Assembly: GCA_900769075.1 (NCBI GenBank)
Contig: CAAGFE010000110.1
Location: 1 to 14,079 of the forward strand
Length of the DNA stretch: 14,079 bases
Direction: 5' to 3'
Source: Clostridia bacterium
Lineage (GTDB): Bacteria > Bacillota > Clostridia > Christensenellales > Aristaeellaceae
The notes under the pieces were generated by a model. It did no database searches. It had not been told where the DNA came from and saw only the letters and a program-made list of their open reading frames with translations. Shown piece after piece: positions 6,471-13,832 of this stretch (positions are counted from its first letter, which is position 1; the number at the start of each line of letters is the position of its first letter). Made by a program: the position numbers and the translations under genes.

Positions 6471-7955
6471 ATGGAAGGCTACATCGTTCCAGTCATCATC
6501 GGCGCCCTGGCACTGCTGGTGATCATCATCTTCATGTGCAACTACATCAAGGTGCCGCCGAATGTGGCGCTGATCGTGTCCGGCCGGAAGCACAAGTATA
6601 AGGTCAAGGAGGCGGACGGCAAGGAAACCGTCAAGTCCTTCGGCTACCGCATCGTGCGCGGCGGCGCGACCTTCGTCATCCCCTTCTTCGAGCGGGTGGA
6701 CAAGCTGAACCTGGGGATCATGCAGGTGGACATCAAGACCACCCAGCCCGTGCCCAGCCAGGAATACATCGGCGTGCTGGTGGACGGCGTGGCAAACATC
6801 AAGATCGGCTCGGACGATGTGTCCGTGGCCACTGCGGCAGAGCAGTTCCTGGGCTGGAAGCAGCAGGAGATCGCCGCCGTCGCCATGCAGGTGCTGGAAG
6901 GCAACATGCGCGAGATCATCGGCCGCATGACCATCTCCGACCTGGTCCAGAACCGCGACAAGTTCGCCAACGAAACCCAGAATGCCGCCACGGCGGACAT
7001 GCGCAACATGGGCCTGGAAATCGTCAACATCACCATCCAGAACTTCTCCGACAACGACGGCGTGCTGGATACCCTGGCGGTGAAGAACATCGCCGAAAAG
7101 AAGCGCGACGCGGACATCGCCCGGGCCGAGGCCGAGCGCGATACCGTCATCCGCCAGTCCATCGCCGATCAGGAGGGTAACAAGGCCCGGGCCGAGGCCA
7201 ACGCCACCATCGCCGAGCAGAACAAGGTGCTGGAGCTGCGCCGCGCCCAGTTCCGCGCCGAGCAGGACCGCGCCAAGGCCGACGCCGACCTGGCCTATCA
7301 GGTGCAGCAGGAAAACGCCCGCAAGGCCCTGGAAACCGAACGTGCCGCGGCGGAATTGATCCGCCTGCAGAAGGAAACCGAGCTCCAGGCCCAGCAGGTG
7401 CAGATTCAGCGCGAAAAGCTGTCCATCGAGGTGCGTGAACGCGCCGAGGCCGAGCGCGACGCGAAGATTGCCGCTGCCGAGGCCGAGCGCATGGTCACCC
7501 AGGCCCGCGCGGAAGCCGAGCTGTACAAGGTGCAGAAGGAAGCCGAGGCCAAGCTGATCCTGGCCCAGCGCGAGGCGGAAGCCCAGTACGTCCTGGCGGA
7601 AAAGGAAGCAGAAGCCATCCGCATGAAGGGCGAAGCCGAGGCGGAAGCCATGCTCAGGAAGGCCGAGGCCATGAAGCAGTACGGCCAGGCCGCCATGATG
7701 CAGATGGTCATTGATAAGCTGCCCGACATGGCCAAGGCCGTGTCCGAGCCGCTGAGCAAGACGGATAAGATCATCCTGTTCGGCGAGGGCGGCGCAACGT
7801 CCATGGCGAAGGATACCGCCGGGACGATGCTCCAGACCTTTGAGGCCGTCAAGGAGGCCGTGGGTCTGGATATTCCCCGGATGCTCAAGGACGTGACCAC
7901 CGGCGGACTCATCGGCAAGGCCGCCGCCGGGAATGCGCCGGAGCAGGCCGACTGA
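6471..7955 (+). CDS. floT: Flotillin-family membrane scaffold protein
   Basis: The 494-residue protein has one N-terminal membrane segment (residues about 5-24), then an SPFH/band-7 domain to about residue 200. A long charged coiled coil rich in Ala-Glu repeats follows (about 205-405), then a flotillin C-terminal region with a Gly/Ala-rich tail. This is the full length and order of bacterial FloT (B. subtilis YuaG). Flotillins oligomerise at functional membrane microdomains and help assemble signalling, secretion and cell-wall complexes. In B. subtilis the gene sits next to an NfeD-type gene, yuaF. None is seen here; the partner is instead a DUF6440 gene 45 bases downstream. The family call is firm; any link to the lipid-like operon just upstream is speculative. 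Confidence 0.95.
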   Translation: MEGYIVPVIIGALALLVIIIFMCNYIKVPPNVALIVSGRKHKYKVKEADGKETVKSFGYRIVRGGATFVIPFFERVDKLNLGIMQVDIKTTQPVPSQEYIGVLVDGVANIKIGSDDVSVATAAEQFLGWKQQEIAAVAMQVLEGNMREIIGRMTISDLVQNRDKFANETQNAATADMRNMGLEIVNITIQNFSDNDGVLDTLAVKNIAEKKRDADIARAEAERDTVIRQSIADQEGNKARAEANATIAEQNKVLELRRAQFRAEQDRAKADADLAYQVQQENARKALETERAAAELIRLQKETELQAQQVQIQREKLSIEVRERAEAERDAKIAAAEAERMVTQARAEAELYKVQKEAEAKLILAQREAEAQYVLAEKEAEAIRMKGEAEAEAMLRKAEAMKQYGQAAMMQMVIDKLPDMAKAVSEPLSKTDKIILFGEGGATSMAKDTAGTMLQTFEAVKEAVGLDIPRMLKDVTTGGLIGKAAAGNAPEQAD

Positions 7956-8000
7956 CGGAGCAGAAGTGCCTTCATCCACACACTGCAACAGGAGGCTCCC

Positions 8001-8183
8001 ATGAGCAGCGATACCGACCGTTTCGTGAAGATCTATTCCCAGGGTGCCCTGACCACCATGGAAATCTGGGTGGACAAGGAAACCGGGGTCAATTACCTCT
8101 ACCATCACAGCGGGTATTCCGGCGGCCTGACCCCCCTGCTGGACAGGGACGGCAAGCCCGTTGTAACCCCGGTCAACCGATAA
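8001..8183 (+). CDS. DUF6440 family small protein
   Basis: This 60-residue protein carries the recognisable small-family pattern 'RFxKIY', 'VDKETGVNYLY', 'SGYSGGLTPLLDRDGKP'. I assign it to DUF6440, a family of unknown function common in Firmicutes. There is no signal peptide or membrane segment. GGAGG lies 5 bases before the ATG. The gene follows flotillin by 45 bases and precedes a strong terminator, so the two form one transcription unit. The short, conserved, Gly-rich sequence looks like a compact beta fold. It is a real gene on the strength of motif, ribosome binding site and operon position; its function is unknown. Confidence 0.85.
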   Translation: MSSDTDRFVKIYSQGALTTMEIWVDKETGVNYLYHHSGYSGGLTPLLDRDGKPVVTPVNR

Positions 8184-8193
8184 AACAAAGCAT

Positions 8194-8226
8194 GCGCTGG
8201 CGAGATCAACTCGTCAGCGCTTTTTT
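8194..8226 (+). terminator. Strong intrinsic terminator after the DUF6440 gene, likely bidirectional
   Basis: An 11-bp stem (8194-8204 with 8210-8220, one G-T pair) around ATCAA is followed by six T residues (8221-8226). On the minus strand the same stem is followed by ATGCTTTGTTTTA, so it may also stop the convergent MATE operon transcript. Confidence 0.92.
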
Positions 8227-8264
8227 CATGGAAGCGGAGGGGGCGTTGCGTATGGGAGCTCGTC

Positions 8265-8340
8265 CATTGCCTGCGGGAGGGGCACTCCCTCAGTCAGCGG
8301 GACAAGCCCGCTGCCAGCTCCCTCGGGGAGGGAGCCTTTT
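8265..8340. repeat. Double-hairpin intergenic palindromic repeat
   Basis: Two adjacent hairpins lie between the convergent operons. CAGCGGG (8295-8301) pairs with CCCGCTG (8307-8313), and GCTCCCTC (8317-8324) pairs with GAGGGAGC (8328-8335), followed by CTTTT. The pattern CTCCCTCAGTCAGC, variable hairpin, GCCAGCTCCCTC, AGGGAGCC resembles a dispersed intergenic repeat I recall from gut Firmicutes genomes. The second hairpin with its T4 run could act as a weak backup terminator on the plus strand. The stems are seen directly; family membership is from memory and unverified. Confidence 0.65.
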
Positions 8341-8377
8341 GGTTGGTTCCCTGGCTTGTATGAGGCTTCTGACGCGC

Positions 8378-9775
8378 TCAATCCGTCTGTTCAATCCGCT
8401 CTTCCAGCCCGTTCAGCTTTTTCCTGGCGATGAAAGCGTAACAGAGCATGTGCACCGAGAAGGTCAGGGCCCAGGAAATCGGGTAGGACACATACAGCAC
8501 CTCCAGCGTGGGATTGGCATGGAACACTGTCAGAATCCACACCACCCGGAACAGGCATGCGCCGGTCAGGCTCACGATCATGGGCATGACCGAATACCCA
8601 ATGCCGCGCAGGCTGCCCACAGCCACGTCCATCAGCCCGCAAAGGAAGTACAGCGGCAGAATGTAGAGCATCCGCTCCATGCCGTAATCCACCGCAGAAA
8701 TGCCGGTGACGGGATCCACCGCCAAGGGGTTCTTCAGGTACAGGGCGAGCAGGGGCCGGCCGCAGAGATACATCGCGCTGCCCATCAGCAGGCCGATCAC
8801 CGTGACGGTGGCGATGCAGACCCACATGCTCCTGCGGACGCGCCGGATCTTGCCCGCGCCCAGGTTCTGGCTGGCGAAGGTCAGCGCCGCCTGGTGGATG
8901 GCGTTCATCGAGGTGTACACAAAGCCCTCCAGGTTGCTGGCGGCGGAGTTCGCAGCCACCACCACCTCGCCGAAGCCGTTGATGGAGGACTGAATCAGCA
9001 CGTTGGAAATGCTGAACAGGCTGCCCTGCAATCCCGCGGGCAATCCGACGCGGGCAATGTCGATCAGCTGACGCCTGTGAATGCGCATGTCCCGGACGTC
9101 CAGATGCACCGCGCCGGCGGAGCGCATCAGGCAGATGACCACCAGCACCGCGCTGACCGCCTGGGAGCTGACCGTTGCGATGGCAACGCCCGCCACGTTC
9201 ATGTGGAAGCCGATCACCATCACCAGGTTGAGGATCACGTTCACCACCCCGGCAATGGTCAGGTAGAACAGCGGGCGCTTGGTATCGCCCACGGCGCGCA
9301 GGATGGACGCGCCGAAGTTGTAAATCATGTTGAAGGGCATACCCAGGAAATAGATCCGCATATAAGTGGTTGCCAGGTCGAGCACGGGGTTCTTCATCAT
9401 CCGCAGCAGGGGACGGCAGAAAAGGAAGCCCACCAGGCCCACGAACAGGCCCGCGATCACGGCCAGGGTCATCGCCGTGTGGACGCTCTTGTGCACCTCC
9501 GCCGGGTCGTTGGCGCCAAAGGCCTTGGCCACCGCCACGCTGCCGCCCACGCTCAGGCCGATGAACACGTTGACCATCAGATTGATCAGGCTGCCCGTGG
9601 AGCCCACCGCCGCCAGGTACTCTTCGCCCGCAAAGCGGCCCACGACCACCATGTCCGCCGCGTTGAACAGCAGCTGGAGGATGCCCGAGGCAATCAGCGG
9701 CAGGGAGAACATGAGCACCTTGGGCAGCATCGCGCCGGTGGTCATGTCCATTTCATAGCGTTTTGCGCTTGCCAT
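8378..9775 (-). CDS. MATE-family multidrug/organic-cation exporter
   Basis: The 465-residue polytopic membrane protein has about 12 hydrophobic helices in two similar halves. It has typical MATE sequence: an N-terminal 'LPLIASGILQLLFNAADMVVVGRF' type stretch (positions about 23-46), an internal 'NFGASILRAVGDTKRP' stretch and 'SLRGIGYS' in the second half. The family exports drugs or metabolites using a Na+ or H+ gradient. The reading frame stays open for 116 codons upstream into the GH115 gene, but the start at 9775 is supported by AAAGGAG 8 bases upstream and by normal family length. It lies 29 bases after the GH115 gene and is the last gene of the minus-strand operon. Its substrate is unknown; an efflux role for products of the operon is only a possibility. 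Confidence 0.93.
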   Translation of the reverse strand: MASAKRYEMDMTTGAMLPKVLMFSLPLIASGILQLLFNAADMVVVGRFAGEEYLAAVGSTGSLINLMVNVFIGLSVGGSVAVAKAFGANDPAEVHKSVHTAMTLAVIAGLFVGLVGFLFCRPLLRMMKNPVLDLATTYMRIYFLGMPFNMIYNFGASILRAVGDTKRPLFYLTIAGVVNVILNLVMVIGFHMNVAGVAIATVSSQAVSAVLVVICLMRSAGAVHLDVRDMRIHRRQLIDIARVGLPAGLQGSLFSISNVLIQSSINGFGEVVVAANSAASNLEGFVYTSMNAIHQAALTFASQNLGAGKIRRVRRSMWVCIATVTVIGLLMGSAMYLCGRPLLALYLKNPLAVDPVTGISAVDYGMERMLYILPLYFLCGLMDVAVGSLRGIGYSVMPMIVSLTGACLFRVVWILTVFHANPTLEVLYVSYPISWALTFSVHMLCYAFIARKKLNGLEERIEQTD

Positions 9776-9783
9776 TCTTCTTT

Positions 9784-9790
9784 CTCCTTT
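9784..9790 (-). promoter_or_regulatory. Ribosome binding site that sets the MATE start
   Basis: On the minus strand AAAGGAG lies 8 bases before the ATG at 9775, in the short gap after the GH115 stop. It supports the short start against a 116-codon in-frame extension. Confidence 0.82.
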
Positions 9791-9804
9791 TGCGTTGAGG
9801 AAAA

Positions 9805-12657
9805 TCAGAGCAGGGGGCTCTCCTGCGGGCCAAGGCAGCTGTCCGGCAGCTTGTGACCCTCGGGATAAATCAGGAGGCGCTCCAGAATCAGGTTGGGATC
9901 CACCGCGCCCAGGGTGATTTCGTTCACCCCGGCCCGGCAGCGGATGCACGTCCGCACCTTGCGGATGTGGCTGACCATCGCCTCGCACCAGCGGCGGTCG
10001 CTGCTTTCGCCCGGGCGGTAATCCGCCGGGACGCAGGTGACCAGCCGGGTTTCGCCGTCGGGGGCGGTCAGGGTGCAGCGCATGGGAACGCCGCGCTGCA
10101 CCGGGCTGGTGGGCGTGAGCCACAGCTCGCAGGCATAGTCGCCCGCGGTCTCCGCGAAGAAGCGGTAGGTGAGGGACGGTGCGTCCTCCCCGGGCTGGAA
10201 GGCGATCATATTGGGATATACCTTCACCGCGCCGTTGACAAGCCCCGGCAGGCTGCTGCGCCCGTATCCCGGCAGCACCCGGAAGGCCGCGTTGGCGGTG
10301 TCATGCCTGCGGCAGAAATGGTTTGCGTCGATGGCGACGACCCCCTTCACCGGCATGAAGGCAGGCTCGGGGTTGGGAGCATGCTTCCTTGCGGAAACCG
10401 CCGCCTCGACGATGCAGTCATCCGCATGGATGGTCAGCGTGCAGCGCTGGATTTCCTCCGTCAGACGGGTGCGGTCGCAGGTGAGGGTCACGAATTCCAA
10501 ATCGTCCACGGCGGCTATGCGCGGGGTGACGGTCAGCCAGGGCGCGTCGCCGGTGATCTCGTAATGCAGCGTGCCCACGCCCGCATTGGCGATTTCCAGC
10601 TTCACCTCGGTCACGCCCGCGTCGCAGAAGTCATCCACCGGGATGACCATGGGCGCGCCGTACTTTTTGCCGTAGATGCGTTCATCGTCCGCCCGGGAGG
10701 CGGACAGGCGGGGCGCCTTCCAGGGGTAGACATAGGTGCGCAGGGGCAGTTTGCACCTGTCCTCGTTCCAGGAGGTGAAGCCGATGTGGGCCTCCTGCTC
10801 CATGCCCGACCACTTGCCGCCCCGGAAGGCCGCGTACTCAGCGCACAGGTCTGCGTCCAGCCGGATGCACTCATCCACCCGCTCGGCAAAGTAGTTTGCT
10901 TCCGGCCGGCCCTGGGCCGCGTAGTGGGCGTTGGTGCCCGCATGCAGGTGCATCTCCAGCAAATTGACGCTGGCCTTCACCGGCAGATGCACCATGCTGA
11001 AGTAGGCGTCCCTTTCCGGCTGGGCGAGCCGCTCATACACGGCGGCGCTCCGCCGCCAGAGCTGATCGCCCAGGGCGTACACCCGCTCAGCCTCCAGCTC
11101 GTGGCAGGGGTGGTACACAGAGGCGTTGAGCGCCTCGGGACGGCGCTTGCCGTTCAGGTCGTACAGGCCGATGAGGACCTCCTCGGTATCCCGCCGGGTT
11201 TGCGCGTCCATGCCTGAGAAGGCAGCGCTGACAAAATGCGTCACCCATTTGCGCCAGTTCAGCGGGTCGGCGCTGCCCCATTGATCGTAATCGTAGGCCA
11301 GATCCAGGAACTGGGCCAGGCTGACCTCGTTGCCCTTCAAATCGCCGGTGTTGAGGATCCACACGTCCCGGATGCCCGCGTCATAGGCCAGGCACATCTG
11401 CTCCCAGAGCTTGGAGAAGGGGGTGGAGGGCATCCACTCGTAGCTGACCGGGTCGCCGTGATAATCCACATGGTAGTACATGCCCCAGCCGCAGTTCCGC
11501 TTTTTGAGGGTGTCGGTCGTTTCGGGGGTCGGCAGGCTGCGCATGAAGCCGTGGTTGTCCTCGCAGAGCATGCAGACGGTGTTGCGCAGGCCCTCCCAGT
11601 CCTTCAGGCCGGGGACGTTCTCGTTGCCGTAGAAGAAGGGCTCCACCTCCTTGTACAGCGCCAGCAGCCGGGGCTGAACCTTCGACTTGGGGCCGGCGTA
11701 CTGCGCAATCAGCCCTTCCTGGGTGGTGATCACGTCCTTGAGGTACTCGATATTGGCGCGCAGCCCGGCGTCCGCCCCCAGCATGGCGGAATCCGCCTCG
11801 CCCCGCATGCCGACGGTGATCAGATGCTCATACTTGCCCGAGCGCTGCAAGCCCTCCGCCCAGAACCGGGTGATTCCCTCCCGGTTGCGCAGGAAGTGCC
11901 ACTCCGTGCCGAATCGGCCGCCGTCCCGGATGGAATGCTTGAATTCCTCCCCGGCCCGCAGGCAGGGCTCGTGATGGCTGTTGCCCACCACGATGCCGTA
12001 CTCGTCCGCCAGCTCCTCGTTCAGGGGGCCCGGGCCGTCCTCGGCAAAGACGCTGGCCCACATCGCGGGCCAGAGGTAGTTGGCCTTCAGGCGCAGCAGC
12101 AGCTCGAAAACATGGTCGTACATCCGGGCATTCACGCCGCCGAAGTGCTCCATGCACCATGTACCGAAGCAGGGCCATTCGTCGTTGATGAACAGGCCGC
12201 GGTAGCGGACGCTGGGCTCCTTCGACACGGTGCAGAAGTCGTCCTTCACCTCGATGTCGGGGCTGAACAGGGGGTCAGCGTCGCCCCAGTATATCAGGGG
12301 GGATACGCCGATATAGCGTGACAGCTCGAACAGGCCGAACTCCGTGCCCCGCTTGTCGCTGCCCAGGATGATCAGATTGCCCCCGACCATCGCCAAGGCG
12401 TAGCACTCCCATTTGCCGCGGATGATTTCCGCCTGGGGGAGCTTCCCGGCGGCGATGAGCGCGTCTGCCGCAGCGGAGCAGCCCAGCGTCGCGCACAGGA
12501 CATGGGGCGCATCCGGCGCCTGGCGCAGGAGCGCGGGCTTCACGCCGGAAACCTTTTCCACATCCGCAATGACCTTTTCCGCCACGCGGACAACGCCCGG
12601 AAAGGCGGATGCTTCCGCCACAAAGGGCAGGGCAGCACCGTTTTTCGTCAGGAACAT
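9805..12657 (-). CDS. GH115 alpha-glucuronidase, cytoplasmic
   Basis: The 950-residue protein matches glycoside hydrolase family 115, which removes (4-O-methyl-)glucuronic acid side groups from xylan or its oligosaccharides. An N-terminal domain (about 1-145, with 'DKRGTEFGLFELSRYIGVSP' type sequence at 101-120) leads to the catalytic barrel (about 150-500). The barrel contains 'YRGLFINDE' ending at Glu160, 'FELLLRLKANYLWPAMW' at 184-200, 'GNSHHEP' at 225-231, 'TVGMRGEAD' at 281-289, 'CEDNHGFMR' at 365-373 and 'WILNTGDLK' at 433-441. Helical and beta domains follow, with a GH115 C-terminal domain near the end. Where I recall a consensus DDN, this reads E366-D367-N. There is no signal peptide, so it should act on imported oligosaccharides, although no sugar transporter is adjacent. 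AGGAGG precedes the ATG. The gene starts 19 bases after the upstream phosphoesterase-like gene. Family call is firm; activity untested. Confidence 0.93.
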   Translation of the reverse strand: MFLTKNGAALPFVAEASAFPGVVRVAEKVIADVEKVSGVKPALLRQAPDAPHVLCATLGCSAAADALIAAGKLPQAEIIRGKWECYALAMVGGNLIILGSDKRGTEFGLFELSRYIGVSPLIYWGDADPLFSPDIEVKDDFCTVSKEPSVRYRGLFINDEWPCFGTWCMEHFGGVNARMYDHVFELLLRLKANYLWPAMWASVFAEDGPGPLNEELADEYGIVVGNSHHEPCLRAGEEFKHSIRDGGRFGTEWHFLRNREGITRFWAEGLQRSGKYEHLITVGMRGEADSAMLGADAGLRANIEYLKDVITTQEGLIAQYAGPKSKVQPRLLALYKEVEPFFYGNENVPGLKDWEGLRNTVCMLCEDNHGFMRSLPTPETTDTLKKRNCGWGMYYHVDYHGDPVSYEWMPSTPFSKLWEQMCLAYDAGIRDVWILNTGDLKGNEVSLAQFLDLAYDYDQWGSADPLNWRKWVTHFVSAAFSGMDAQTRRDTEEVLIGLYDLNGKRRPEALNASVYHPCHELEAERVYALGDQLWRRSAAVYERLAQPERDAYFSMVHLPVKASVNLLEMHLHAGTNAHYAAQGRPEANYFAERVDECIRLDADLCAEYAAFRGGKWSGMEQEAHIGFTSWNEDRCKLPLRTYVYPWKAPRLSASRADDERIYGKKYGAPMVIPVDDFCDAGVTEVKLEIANAGVGTLHYEITGDAPWLTVTPRIAAVDDLEFVTLTCDRTRLTEEIQRCTLTIHADDCIVEAAVSARKHAPNPEPAFMPVKGVVAIDANHFCRRHDTANAAFRVLPGYGRSSLPGLVNGAVKVYPNMIAFQPGEDAPSLTYRFFAETAGDYACELWLTPTSPVQRGVPMRCTLTAPDGETRLVTCVPADYRPGESSDRRWCEAMVSHIRKVRTCIRCRAGVNEITLGAVDPNLILERLLIYPEGHKLPDSCLGPQESPLL

Positions 12658-12676
12658 CGCTTGTCCTCCTCTGCCA

Positions 12677-13750
12677 TCAATGGAGATTGGGGGTCAGCAC
12701 CAGCATGTTGGCGCCGGGGGAATTGAACAGGCGCATGGACATGAACCAGGGGTATTCCGTGCCGGAGCCCAGACCCGCGCTGATGTGCTGCCACATGCCG
12801 GAGATGTAGCCCATGCCGACGATTTCCTCATCCTTGGGGAAAAAGCCCAGCTCGGGCACATACACCGCGCCGATGCCGGGAATGCGCCACTGGCCCGCAC
12901 AGTACCCGCCAGCCAGGTTCAGGGACACCCTGTTCATGGTGAAGACCTTGCTGGTCGCCCAGGAACGGGATTCGGCGATGGATTTCTGCGTCAGGGGCAT
13001 ATGGCTGACGGACACCTGGATGTCCTTTTCCCGGATGGCGGCGATGGTATCGCGGATGCGCTGCATTCTTCCCACCTGGAATTCCGCCGTGCGTTTGAGC
13101 GCGGACTGATCCAGCGTCAGCGGTTCCACCTGGGCCTCCAGGATGTCAATCTGGTTCTGCCAGGCCTTCTCGGTGCTGGTGATGTCCGTGGTGTAGAGGC
13201 TTTCCGGGCTGAACCAGATGGTGGACTTGCCCACCGTGATGGCGTGGGGTTCATCCAGGATGATGACCCCTGCGTCAATGAGCTGCTGCGCCCAATCCGC
13301 GTAGGCGGAAACCGTGGCATGAGCCTGGGTGGCATACAGGGGCGGATCGCCGTCCCCGGGCAGGAGCAGCACCGGCGTGCCCTTGGGCAGCTGGGAGAGC
13401 AAATCCAGCACAGGCTGTACATCGCCGCTGGGGCCGACCATATTGCCCGACAGCACCACCGCCCCATACCCGGATCGGATGCCGATGGCCTTCTTTACCG
13501 CGGATTGCCTGTCCCCCAGCTCTGCGCCGTTCAGGTCGGACAGGTGAAGGATGGTGAAGTTGTCCAGATCGGTGGGGAGATTGGCGATGGTGACATATTC
13601 GCGGGAATAGGAAACGGTGTGGGTCATGGCGAGGTTGGCGGTGAATAGGGCCGCGAAGAGGATGAGCAGCACGATGATCGTGCCCACCAGAAAGCCCTTG
13701 CCGCGACGGGGCTCATCGGAGAAGATGTATTGTTGACGACGTGCCATCAT
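12677..13750 (-). CDS. Membrane-anchored metallophosphoesterase-like protein, probable pseudoenzyme
   Basis: The 357-residue protein has one N-terminal membrane segment (about 20-41) after a basic stretch, with the rest probably outside the cell. The calcineurin-like phosphoesterase scaffold is recognisable, but its metal sites are eroded. The usual DxH reads D72-L-N74, GDxxD reads G102-N103-M-V-G106, and GNHD reads G132-D133-G-D135. The final GHxHGGQ reads G281-G282-Y-C284-A-G-Q287. H250 in SHMP and a following 'RIPGIG' stretch remain. The frame is open at normal length with a good ribosome binding site (GGAGG, 6 bases before the ATG at 13750), so it is under selection rather than decaying. 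It is probably a binding or scaffold protein rather than a hydrolase. It heads an operon with GH115 and MATE. The ATG at 13747 is an equally possible start. Confidence 0.8.
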   Translation of the reverse strand: MMARRQQYIFSDEPRRGKGFLVGTIIVLLILFAALFTANLAMTHTVSYSREYVTIANLPTDLDNFTILHLSDLNGAELGDRQSAVKKAIGIRSGYGAVVLSGNMVGPSGDVQPVLDLLSQLPKGTPVLLLPGDGDPPLYATQAHATVSAYADWAQQLIDAGVIILDEPHAITVGKSTIWFSPESLYTTDITSTEKAWQNQIDILEAQVEPLTLDQSALKRTAEFQVGRMQRIRDTIAAIREKDIQVSVSHMPLTQKSIAESRSWATSKVFTMNRVSLNLAGGYCAGQWRIPGIGAVYVPELGFFPKDEEIVGMGYISGMWQHISAGLGSGTEYPWFMSMRLFNSPGANMLVLTPNLH

Positions 13751-13780
13751 GCATGACCTCCGCATATTTTCTCAATATAT

Positions 13781-13809
13781 ATTATAGAACGGATGACGCA
13801 GGAAAACAA
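13781..13809 (-). promoter_or_regulatory. Promoter of the phosphoesterase-like/GH115/MATE operon
   Basis: On the minus strand a perfect TATAAT (13786-13781) is preceded at 17 bases by TTGTTT (13809-13804), a weak -35 with TTG matching. The surrounding 20 bases are AT-rich in an otherwise GC-rich region. It lies about 31 bases before the start at 13750, giving a short leader. Confidence 0.7.
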
Positions 13810-13832
13810 GCCCCATGCGCCTTTCCGCTTTT

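Noticed and set aside
6447..8108. Minus-strand 553-codon open frame opposite flotillin and DUF6440
   Set aside because: Leu/Gly/His-rich shadow of the Ala-Glu coiled coil; it spans two real genes and has no family features.
8192..9856. Plus-strand 554-codon open frame opposite the MATE gene
   Set aside because: His/Gln-rich antisense shadow; it begins inside the terminator stem of the upstream operon.
9776..10123. N-terminal extension of the MATE gene
   Set aside because: It would overlap GH115 by over 300 bases, has no membrane or family features, and a good ribosome binding site supports 9775.
9853..11217. Plus-strand open frames opposite GH115, with another at 11236-12321
   Set aside because: Antisense frames created by GC-rich third positions; GH115 motifs run continuously on the minus strand.
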